Assembly (NCBI GenBank): GCA_902506565.1
Contig: LR732703.1
Location: forward strand, 2,678,424-2,742,423
Direction of reading: 5' to 3'
Length of the DNA: 64,000 nucleotides
Origin: Burkholderiales bacterium 8X
GTDB taxonomy: Bacteria > Pseudomonadota > Gammaproteobacteria > Burkholderiales > Burkholderiaceae_C
Positions 38,439 to 46,145 of the stretch are shown in pieces. The number at the start of each line of letters is the position of its first letter. Position 1 is the stretch's first letter. The notes beneath the pieces are model-generated. The model saw only the letters and a list, made by a program, of their open reading frames with translations. It did no database searches and was not told the DNA's origin. A program made the translations under genes and the position numbers.

Positions 38439-39611
38439 TCACTTGGTCTTGCCCGGGTCCTTCACCGCCTTGATGACGTCGAACTCGACGTTGTAGAGCT
38501 GGCCGTCCTTCTTCTCGACCTTGCGGAGGTACACGTCCTGCACCACGTCGCGGGTCTGCGCGTCGATCAGCACCTGGCCGCGCGGGCTTTCGAAGATCTG
38601 GCCCTTCATCGCGGCCAGCAGGGCATCGCCGCCGCCCTGGCCCTTGGTCGCCTTGAGGGCCTCGTAGATCACCCGCATGCCGTCGTAGCCGCCGACCGCC
38701 ATGAAGTTCGGCCGCATGTTCTTGTTCGCCTTCTGGAAGGCCTCGACGAACTTCTTGTTCATCGCCGACGGATGGGCCGCCGAATAGTGATGCGAGGTGA
38801 CCACGCCCAGCGCGCCGTCGCCCATGTCGTTGAGCTGGTCGTCATCGGTCACGTCGCCGGTCGCGATCATCTTGATGCCGGCCTTGTCCATGCCGCGCTC
38901 GATGAACTGCTTCATGACCGCAGCGCCGGCGCCCGAGGGCACGAACACGAAGAGCGCGTCCGGCTTGGCATCGCGCACCTTCTGCAGGAAGGGCGCGAAA
39001 TCCGGGTTGCGCAGCGGCACGCGGAGCGATTCGATGACCTTGCCGCCGTTCAACTGGAAGCGCTCCTTGAAGAACTTCTCGGCATCGTTGCCCGGACCGT
39101 AGTCGGCCACCAGGGTCACCACCGACTTGACGCCGTTCTTGGGCGCCCAGTCGCCCATCGCGACCGATACCTGGGGCAGCGTGAAGCTCGACCGGATGAT
39201 GTAGGGCGAAGCCTCGGTGATGCTCGACGTGGCCGCCGCCATCACCACCTGGGGCGTCTTGGACTGGGTCGCGATCGGCGCCACCGCCAGCGCCAGCGGC
39301 GTGAGGCCGAAGCCCGCCAGCACGTTGACCTTGTCGTTCACCACCATCTCCTGGGCCAGGCGCTTGGCCACGTCCGGGAGGCCGGTGTCGTCCTTCACGA
39401 TCAGCTCGATCTTCTTGCCGGCAACCGTGTCGCCGTTCTGCGCCATGTAGAGCCGGGCGGCGGCTTCGATCTGGCGCCCGGTCGAGGCCTGCTGACCGGT
39501 CATCGGCAGGATCAGCCCGATCTTGAAGGCATTGCCCTGGGCATGGGCGATCGGCAGGGCCAGCGAGATGGCGGCGAGGCCGGCGGCCTGGACGAGATGG
39601 CGACGTTGCAT
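38439..39611 (-). CDS. Branched-chain amino-acid type ABC receptor LivK (operon 1)
   Basis: 390-residue periplasmic receptor and first gene of the leftward livK-H-M-G-F operon. It starts MQRRHLVQAAGLAAISLALPIAHAQG, a signal peptide, then FKIGLILPMTGQQASTGRQIEAAARLYM. The CAGGAG ribosome binding site before 39611 supports this start over a frame beginning 96 bases upstream. The ligand is unknown; this receptor group includes proteins for aromatic and other small acids as well as branched-chain amino acids. Confidence 0.9.
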   Translation of the reverse strand: MQRRHLVQAAGLAAISLALPIAHAQGNAFKIGLILPMTGQQASTGRQIEAAARLYMAQNGDTVAGKKIELIVKDDTGLPDVAKRLAQEMVVNDKVNVLAGFGLTPLALAVAPIATQSKTPQVVMAAATSSITEASPYIIRSSFTLPQVSVAMGDWAPKNGVKSVVTLVADYGPGNDAEKFFKERFQLNGGKVIESLRVPLRNPDFAPFLQKVRDAKPDALFVFVPSGAGAAVMKQFIERGMDKAGIKMIATGDVTDDDQLNDMGDGALGVVTSHHYSAAHPSAMNKKFVEAFQKANKNMRPNFMAVGGYDGMRVIYEALKATKGQGGGDALLAAMKGQIFESPRGQVLIDAQTRDVVQDVYLRKVEKKDGQLYNVEFDVIKAVKDPGKTK

Positions 39612-39754
39612 GGAGGTCTCCTGGGAGTCGATGGATGTATGGGGCCGATGCGGCTGGACGGTCGCTATTGTGGCTAAACCTGACGGCCGGATCGCGGCGG
39701 CAAACACCTAGCAGCACCGACGGGCGCATCGATTTCTGCGCGATTCGTCGATCC

Positions 39755-39773
39755 GTTGCGCGATCATCGCGCA
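39755..39773. promoter_or_regulatory. Perfect palindromic operator candidate before the MetE-like gene
   Basis: TTGCGCGA and TCGCGCAA are arranged around TCA. A further half-site TGCGCGAT lies 20 bases to the left (39736-39743). The site lies between the divergent livK and core-MetE genes, about 77 bases before the latter's ATG. The regulator is unknown. Confidence 0.5.
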
Positions 39774-39849
39774 AAGCCCGGCATACCGATCCGTCTTCAT
39801 GCGTTTACGATCGACCGTTCTTTTCCCAGCAATGACGGAGCCCCTTTCC

Positions 39850-40971
39850 ATGTCCATGCACGCTGCCCTGCCCGCCCGCTTCGACCACGTCGGCAGTTTT
39901 CTGCGCCCCAAGTACCTGCTCGAAGCCCGCGAGCAGAAAGCCAAGGGCGAGATCACGCCCGAGCAACTCCGGGTCGTCGAAGACAAGGCCATCGCCGAGA
40001 TCGTCAAGTTCCAGGAAGACATCGGCCTCAAGAGCATCACCGACGGCGAATTCCGCCGCACCTATTTCCACATCGACTTCCTGGAGCAGCTCGGCGGCGT
40101 CAAGACCGACATCCCGGTCACGATCCGCAAGCCCGACGGCACCGAGGAACTGGCACCGCCGGTGATGCGGGTGATCGACAAGGTTCGCCATGCCAAGAAC
40201 ATCCAGCTCGCCGACTTCGAGTACCTGAAGAGCCAGGTCTCGGCCGGCAACACGCCGAAGGTAACGATCCCGTCGCCCACCATGCTGCACTTCCGCGGCG
40301 GCCGCGCCGGCATCAGCAAGGAGGCCTACCCCGAGCTCGACCCGGCCTTCTACGACGACGTGGCCAAGGCCTATGGCGACGAGCTGCGTTCGCTGGCCGC
40401 CGCCGGCTGCACCTACGTGCAGATGGACGACACCAACCTCGCCTACCTGTGCGACGAGAAGATGCGCGAAGCCGCCCGCCAGCGCGGCGACGACCCGAAC
40501 GAGCTGCCGCATCGCTATGCCGCCTTCATCAACAAGGTGGTGGCGCAGAAGCCCGAGGGCATGACGCTCGCCATGCACCTGTGCCGAGGCAACTTCAAGA
40601 GCACCCACGCGGCAGCCGGCAACTACGAGCCGGTGGCCGAGGCGCTGCTCAAGGAGATGGATCTCGATGCCTACTTCCTCGAGTACGACGATGCCCGCTC
40701 CGGCGACTTCAAGCCGCTGCGCTTCCTGCCGAAGGGCAAGACCGTGGTGCTGGGCCTCGTGACCACCAAGTTCGGCCAGATGGAAGACAAGGACGAACTC
40801 AAGAGCCGGATCGAGGCCGCCGCCAAGTACGCACCGCTCGAGCAGCTGGCCCTGTCGCCGCAATGCGGCTTCTCCAGCACGGTCCACGGCAACAACATCG
40901 CGGTCGAGGCGCAGCGCGCCAAGCTCCGCCTGGTGGTCGAGACGGCGCAGGAAGTCTGGGGTTCGATCTGA
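39850..40971 (+). CDS. Core MetE-like methionine synthase family protein
   Basis: 373-residue protein corresponding to the C-terminal catalytic barrel of cobalamin-independent methionine synthase. The expected zinc ligands are present: His and Cys in MHLCRGN, Glu in FLEYDDARSG, and Cys in SPQCGFSST. RFDHVGSFLRPKYLLEAREQ, SITDGEFRRTYFHIDF and YVQMDDTNLAYLCD resemble YxjG/YxjH-type proteins. The N-terminal half of full MetE is absent by design, not truncation. The methyl donor may be something other than methyltetrahydrofolate polyglutamate. An ACGGAG site precedes the ATG at 39850; other in-frame ATGs lie upstream. Confidence 0.87.
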   Translation: MSMHAALPARFDHVGSFLRPKYLLEAREQKAKGEITPEQLRVVEDKAIAEIVKFQEDIGLKSITDGEFRRTYFHIDFLEQLGGVKTDIPVTIRKPDGTEELAPPVMRVIDKVRHAKNIQLADFEYLKSQVSAGNTPKVTIPSPTMLHFRGGRAGISKEAYPELDPAFYDDVAKAYGDELRSLAAAGCTYVQMDDTNLAYLCDEKMREAARQRGDDPNELPHRYAAFINKVVAQKPEGMTLAMHLCRGNFKSTHAAAGNYEPVAEALLKEMDLDAYFLEYDDARSGDFKPLRFLPKGKTVVLGLVTTKFGQMEDKDELKSRIEAAAKYAPLEQLALSPQCGFSSTVHGNNIAVEAQRAKLRLVVETAQEVWGSI

Positions 40972-40996
40972 TCCGACAGCTGCCGCATCCAAGCGC

Positions 40997-42376
40997 GTGA
41001 ACCACATCGACGACTGGCTGGATTGGCTGCCGACTCCCTCGCAGCACCTGCTCGTCGTCACCGTGGCCTTGCTGGTCTACGTGCTCAGCACGCGGGCGCG
41101 GCGCGAGCAGCGCGCACCCACCACCGCGATCGCCTGGGTGATGGGCCTCGCGCTCCTGCCCTACCTGATCCTGCCGATGTACCTGCTCTTCGGGCAGCGC
41201 AAGCTGCGCCCGGCAGGATCGCCCCGGCCGCCTCGCGCCGGCCCTGCCCGACATTGGGCCGCCGACCTGATCGAAAGCTTCGGCCTCGCTGCGCCCTCGC
41301 CCTGCGATGTCCGCCTGCATGCCGACGGCGTCGCCGCACGCGATGCGCTTTGGGAGGTCCTCGAGGGCGCGCGCGAGCGGCTCGATGTCGGCACCTTCAT
41401 CATCGGCGACGACGAGTTCGGGCAGGAGGTGATCGAGCGCCTGGCACGCCGGGCCCGCAGCGGCATCAAGGTGCGCGTGCTGCTCGACGGCTTCGGCGCG
41501 CTGTCGCTGCCCGAGCGCCACTTCAGCCGCCTGCGCGAAGCCGGTGCAGAAGTCGCGGTGTTCCGGCCGATCTTCAGCTTGCGGCGCACCGGGCCGCGCA
41601 ACCTGCGCAATCACCGAAAGCTCACCATCGCCGATGACGGCTGGCTGTGGTCGGGCGGGCGCAACCTGGCGGGCGAGTATTTCCTCGGCAACGCCGCCCA
41701 TCCGGCGGCCTGGCGCGATCTTTCTTTCGACCTCCGGGGCAGCGTGGCCGGCGCCGCGGCCCGGCAGTTCGACCACGACTGGAGTTCGGTGCGCGGCCGC
41801 AAGCCGCGGGCCTTCGCAGCGACCGCCGACTCAACCGACGGCGGCCTCGCGCAGTTCCTGCCGAGCGGTCCGGACCAGACCGAGGACACGGCCCACGCGC
41901 TGCTCATCGATGCCTGCTTCCGGGCTGAGCGGCGGCTGCTCGCGATCACGCCTTACTTCGTGCCGGGTGACGGCCTGCGCGACGCGCTGCGCCTGGCGGC
42001 ACGCCGAGGCGTCGAAGTCACGATCGCGATTCCGCAGCAATCGAACCACCCGTTGGCGGATTTCGTCAGGGCCCGTGCGATGCGCGACCTGGCGCGCGCC
42101 GGCGTGGTGTTCCGCATGCTGCCCTTCATGGCGCATGCCAAGGGCGTGGTGGTCGACGACGAGCTCGCCCTGTGCGGCTCGATCAACCTCGACATGCGCA
42201 GCCTCCTGTTGAACCACGAAGCCGCGGTCGTCTTCTACGGGCGGCGAGAAATCGAATGGCTGGCCGACTGGATCGGCGTCACCGCGTCGGCCGGCGAACC
42301 GTATCGAGCCCGCCGGCCGGGCCTGGTCCGCGACGTGGCGGAAGGCCTGCTCCTCACCATCGCGTTCCAGCTCTAG
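40997..42376 (+). CDS. Cardiolipin synthase / phospholipase D family
   Basis: 459-residue membrane-bound enzyme condensing phosphatidylglycerol molecules into cardiolipin. Two N-terminal membrane helices (LLVVTVALLVYVLST and VMGLALLPYLILPMYLLFG) precede two HKD motifs. The first is NHRKLTIADDGWLWSGGRNL and the second AHAKGVVVDDELALCGSINLD, both complete. It starts with GTG at 40997, 25 bases after the MetE-like gene. Its TAG stop shares a CTAG with the TAG of the convergent kinase gene. Confidence 0.9.
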   Translation: MNHIDDWLDWLPTPSQHLLVVTVALLVYVLSTRARREQRAPTTAIAWVMGLALLPYLILPMYLLFGQRKLRPAGSPRPPRAGPARHWAADLIESFGLAAPSPCDVRLHADGVAARDALWEVLEGARERLDVGTFIIGDDEFGQEVIERLARRARSGIKVRVLLDGFGALSLPERHFSRLREAGAEVAVFRPIFSLRRTGPRNLRNHRKLTIADDGWLWSGGRNLAGEYFLGNAAHPAAWRDLSFDLRGSVAGAAARQFDHDWSSVRGRKPRAFAATADSTDGGLAQFLPSGPDQTEDTAHALLIDACFRAERRLLAITPYFVPGDGLRDALRLAARRGVEVTIAIPQQSNHPLADFVRARAMRDLARAGVVFRMLPFMAHAKGVVVDDELALCGSINLDMRSLLLNHEAAVVFYGRREIEWLADWIGVTASAGEPYRARRPGLVRDVAEGLLLTIAFQL

Positions 42377-43527
42377 TCCTTGCGAGGTCGCTTGTTGGTG
42401 TAGCTCGCGTTGCCGAGGCCGGTGCCGATGGTGAGCACGCCCCAGCGTTCCACGTCCTGCATGAAGGGCAGTTCGCTCAGGCCCTGCACCACCGCGTCGT
42501 TGTGCATCAGCGCCACGGTCGGCACGCCGCCGATGGTCGGGATCACCTTGATCAACTCCGATGGCAGGTGGAAGCTGTCGCTCTCCCAGTCGCCCGGCAG
42601 GTTCTGCGCACCCCGCGCGATCGAGCCGTCCTTGCGAATCAGGCCCGGGCAGGCGAGGCCGATGAAGGGCGCGAGCCGAATGCCGTTGCGGTGGCTGTAG
42701 CGGATCTCGTCGTTCAGCATGTCCGCCAGGCGCGCGACCAGTTCGCGCCGGTTCGGCTTGTCGTCCCGGTGACGCCACTTTTCTCGCCGGATGACCTTGG
42801 CCTTCGACATGTCCGGCGCCCGCTTGACCCGGGTCTTGACGATGCCGCAGCGGATGTTGGTGCCGCCGATGTCCACGGCCAGGATCGCGTCCGAATGTTT
42901 GAGGAGCGCAGGCGGCACCAGGTGCACCCAGCCGAGCAGGCCGCCGTCGTCGGTGGCATGGCAGATGCGGGCGAGCTGCACGTCGAGCTTCATGTGCTGC
43001 AGGATGGCCGCGGCCTGCAGCACCGCGCGCTCGCCGACATCGCTTTCCGGGAAGCCGCCGCCGATGACGATGCGCTCCACGCCCTTCCACGAGGGCTGCT
43101 GCAAGAACTTGTCGATCACCCAGGCCAGTTCCTCGGCGAATTCTTCGATGGCGCCATGCAGCACGTCGGCTGCCTCGGAGGCGGTTTCGTCTTTGAGTGC
43201 CGCATCGAGCACGCTCTTCGACAGCTCCTTGGAGTGCGTGCGCCCCAGGGGATCGCGGCCTTTCTTGCGCCGCCGCTGGCGCCAGCGTTCGAGCAGTTCG
43301 CGAAACGCGGTCTGGCTGGCCTGGTCGCCGACGAAGCCGTCCTTGTCGCGAAGCTGCAGGCTGTAGCCCTCGACGACCACCGACGGCAGCTCGCGGGCGC
43401 CGTGTACATCCGGCGGCGGATGCTCGGTCTGTCCAGCGGCCTTGGCATCGCGCGCGTCGTCCTCGCGCGAAGGCTTGTCGGACTTGCCGCGGAACTCCCT
43501 GTCTTTCCTCTTGTCGTCTTTCGCCAT
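42373..43527 (-). CDS. ROK-like sugar kinase with circularly permuted motif order
   Basis: 384-residue protein with all the landmarks of a ROK/ASKHA kinase but in a rotated order. First is a charged tail (1-45). Then come the adenosine-side motif RIVIGGGFP (152-160) and its C-terminal partner ATDDGGLLGWVHL (191-203). Only then follow phosphate-1 AVDIGGTNIRCGIV (217-230), GLACPGLI (290-297), the catalytic HNDAVVQGLSE (342-352, Asp344 expected) and phosphate-2 TIGTGLGN (366-373). The chain stops 11 residues later. In normal ROK kinases phosphate-1 is at the N-terminus and IVLGGG near the C-terminus. No ROK zinc motif (CxCGxxGC) is seen. Substrate unknown. Confidence 0.75.
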   Translation of the reverse strand: MAKDDKRKDREFRGKSDKPSREDDARDAKAAGQTEHPPPDVHGARELPSVVVEGYSLQLRDKDGFVGDQASQTAFRELLERWRQRRRKKGRDPLGRTHSKELSKSVLDAALKDETASEAADVLHGAIEEFAEELAWVIDKFLQQPSWKGVERIVIGGGFPESDVGERAVLQAAAILQHMKLDVQLARICHATDDGGLLGWVHLVPPALLKHSDAILAVDIGGTNIRCGIVKTRVKRAPDMSKAKVIRREKWRHRDDKPNRRELVARLADMLNDEIRYSHRNGIRLAPFIGLACPGLIRKDGSIARGAQNLPGDWESDSFHLPSELIKVIPTIGGVPTVALMHNDAVVQGLSELPFMQDVERWGVLTIGTGLGNASYTNKRPRKD

Positions 43528-43606
43528 TGCTTCCTTCGATTGATGTTGCGAGCCGCCGGTCGATTTGATTCTGCAGTGCCTGCCTCGTCGTCGAGATCAA
43601 TGTCCC

Positions 43607-44407
43607 TCAGTCGGCCGTGGCCTCGAGGATCAGCCGCGCGGTCTCCTCCGGCGCATCCCAGTGCGGGAAGTGGCCGCAGCGCTCGAACCAGTGCAGGCTT
43701 GCCTCCGGATAGGTGGCCTGAGCGCGCGCTGCCTGGCGCGGAAGGCAGACCCGATCGCTGCGGCCCCAACCGATCACCAGGCGCTTGCCGCGCCGATGCG
43801 ATTCGAACGGGCTCGGCGCGGCGCCGCGCACCAGCTGGGCCAGCAGCAGGTCGAAGGAAGTGGCGCTCGCATAGCTGCGCATCTCGTTCAGCACCATGCT
43901 CGCCGAAAGTGCCGAGCCACTGGCCGAAAACTGCGCCAGCATCATGCGCCGCGACCATTCGCGCTGCGTGATCGCCGGCATCGCGAACTGCAGCGCCCTG
44001 ATCATCCGGATCGACCCCCAGAGCGAACCGTGGAACATCCAGCGCTCCCACCCCTGCCAGAAGCCTCCCGGGCCGAGCGAGATCGCGGTGCCGACCACGT
44101 CCCGCCGGCTCGCCAGCTCCAGCACCAGGCGTGCGCCGACCGAGCAGCCGACCGCGTCGGTGCCGATCAGGTCGTGCTCACAGAGAAACTCGGTAACGGC
44201 GGTCGCCAGCGTCTCGATCGTGACCTCGCCTTTCAGCGCCGGGCTCTTGCCGAAGCCGGGCAGGTCGATGGCCACCACCGCGCGCTCGGCCGCCAGTGGC
44301 CTCATCACGGTCGCCCACGACCGCCAGCTGCTGCCCAGTCCGTGAACCAGCAGCAACGGCTTGCCTTCCCCCCGACGCACGTAATTGATCAGCATTTCGA
44401 TCAGCAT
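43607..44407 (-). CDS. Alpha/beta hydrolase
   Basis: 266-residue alpha/beta hydrolase. The oxyanion HG motif is LLLVHGLGSSWRSW, the nucleophile elbow GCSVGARL gives Ser, and the base lies in ERCGHFPHWDAPEETARLIL. The sequence is of the general esterase/lactonase/C-C hydrolase type; substrate unknown. It starts MLIEMLINYVRRGEG. It is 79 bases downstream in orientation from the permuted kinase region and reads the same way, but a shared transcript is not obvious. Confidence 0.85.
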   Translation of the reverse strand: MLIEMLINYVRRGEGKPLLLVHGLGSSWRSWATVMRPLAAERAVVAIDLPGFGKSPALKGEVTIETLATAVTEFLCEHDLIGTDAVGCSVGARLVLELASRRDVVGTAISLGPGGFWQGWERWMFHGSLWGSIRMIRALQFAMPAITQREWSRRMMLAQFSASGSALSASMVLNEMRSYASATSFDLLLAQLVRGAAPSPFESHRRGKRLVIGWGRSDRVCLPRQAARAQATYPEASLHWFERCGHFPHWDAPEETARLILEATAD

Positions 44408-44493
44408 CGAGCATGCCGGCTGGCCAGCCCATCAGTGCCCGGCCCCACCGGTCGTAGGAGGCCGGCCTGCACCTGCCGCCGATACACTGCGGC

Positions 44494-46035
44494 ATGCACC
44501 TGCGCCATGCGACCCGCCCGTCGGGGCCGACCTTGTCCCGGCTCCTCGTCGCGGCACTCGCATTCGCCCTGTGGGCCGGCCTTGCCAGCGCACAGGAGAC
44601 ACTCCGGATCGGCTCCAAGCGCTTCACCGAGTCGTACATCCTGGCGGAGCTGCTGGCCCAGACTGCCGCGCCCGAGCTGCCCGCGCCGCCGACCGTGCGA
44701 CAGGGCCTCGGCAACACCGCCATCGTCTACGAGGCCCTTCGCTCCGGCGGCATCGACCTCTATGCCGAATACACCGGCACCATCGCGCTCGAGATCCTCA
44801 AAAGCCCGAAGCCGATGGACCGGGACGCCATGAATGCAGCGCTCGCGCCGCTCGGCCTCGGCATCGCCGTACCGCTCGGCTTCAACGACGGCTATGCGCT
44901 CGCGATGCGCAAGGCCGACGCCGAGCGCCTCGGCATCGAGAAGCTGGCCGACCTGGCCGGGCATCCCGAGCTCAAGCTCGGCCTCTCGAACGAATTCATC
45001 GGCCGGGCAGACGGCTGGTCCGGGCTCGCAGCCCGCTACCAGTTGCTCCAGAAGCCGACCGGCCTCGACCACGGCCTGGCCTACGACGCGATCACGGCCC
45101 GGCAGATCGACGTGATCGACATCTACACCACCGACGCCAAGATCGATCACCTCGGCCTCAAGGTGCTGCGGGACGATCGCAACCACTTTCCGCGCTATGA
45201 CGCGGTGGTGCTGTACCGGCTCGATGTCGCGACCCGCTTTCCGAAGGCATGGGCCGCGCTCCAGAAGCTCGAAGGCCGCATCGACGAGCGCGCCATGATC
45301 GCGATGAACGCCAAGGCCGAACTGCAGGGCATGCCCTTCGACGCGATCGCACGCGACTTCCTGGCCGCCGAGGGCAAGCCGTCGACGTCGGCCGGGTCCG
45401 ATCCGCCGTCGCGCGGCTTCATGGCCAAGTTGTTCGGCGACGACCTCGGCCGGCTCGCCCGCCAGCACCTGCTGTTGGTGGTCGTCTCCGTCGGCCTGGC
45501 GATCCTGATCGCGGTGCCGATCGGCATCGCCGTCTTCGCACGGCCCCGTGCGCGCGCCGCGGTGCTGGCGGCAACCGGCCTGCTGCAGACCATTCCTTCG
45601 CTCGCCTTGCTGGCGGTGCTGATCTCGCTGCTCGGCGCGATTGGCACCTTGCCGGCGCTCATCGCGCTCACGCTCTACTCGCTGCTGCCGATCATGCGCA
45701 ACACCGTCACCGGCCTGGCCGAAGTGCCGGCAGGGCTTCGGCAGGCCGGCACCGCGCTCGGCATGAGCGCCGGCCAGAGCCTCCGACTGGTGCTGCTGCC
45801 GCTGTCGTTGCCGACCTTGCTCGCAGGCGTGCGCACCGCGACCACCATCGCGATCGGTACGGCGACCATCGCGGCCTTCATCGGCGCCGGTGGATTCGGC
45901 GAGCGCATCGTCACCGGCCTCGCATTGAACGATCGGCAGCTGTTGGTCGCGGGCGCGGTGCCCGCGGCGATGCTGGCGCTGCTCAGCGAAGCCTTGTTCG
46001 AGCTGATCGAGCGCTGGCTGGTGCGGCGCGGCTGA
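44494..46035 (+). CDS. Opu-type osmoprotectant receptor-permease fusion
   Basis: 513-residue fusion. After a signal peptide (to about residue 33, GLASAQE), residues 35-300 form an OpuCC/ProX-like substrate-binding domain (LRIGSKRFTESYILAELLAQ, GNTAIVYEALRSGGIDLYAEYTG). Residues 318-513 form an OpuCB-like permease with about five helices. The EAA loop GLAEVPAGLRQAGTALGMSAG would bind the ATPase. It would import glycine betaine, choline or a related compound. No ATPase gene is adjacent. The receptor-first domain order differs from lactococcal OpuABC, where the permease comes first. The ATG at 44494 is followed by an Arg/Ser tail before the signal peptide. Confidence 0.88.
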   Translation: MHLRHATRPSGPTLSRLLVAALAFALWAGLASAQETLRIGSKRFTESYILAELLAQTAAPELPAPPTVRQGLGNTAIVYEALRSGGIDLYAEYTGTIALEILKSPKPMDRDAMNAALAPLGLGIAVPLGFNDGYALAMRKADAERLGIEKLADLAGHPELKLGLSNEFIGRADGWSGLAARYQLLQKPTGLDHGLAYDAITARQIDVIDIYTTDAKIDHLGLKVLRDDRNHFPRYDAVVLYRLDVATRFPKAWAALQKLEGRIDERAMIAMNAKAELQGMPFDAIARDFLAAEGKPSTSAGSDPPSRGFMAKLFGDDLGRLARQHLLLVVVSVGLAILIAVPIGIAVFARPRARAAVLAATGLLQTIPSLALLAVLISLLGAIGTLPALIALTLYSLLPIMRNTVTGLAEVPAGLRQAGTALGMSAGQSLRLVLLPLSLPTLLAGVRTATTIAIGTATIAAFIGAGGFGERIVTGLALNDRQLLVAGAVPAAMLALLSEALFELIERWLVRRG

Positions 46036-46145
46036 TTGCTGCGCTGCAGGCATGCGAGCCCTGCGCTAGCATCATCCGGCGGCGGCAAGCACTTCGAGAT
46101 GGTCTGGATTTCGCGCCCGCCACACACCACCCGAGGAATCGATTG

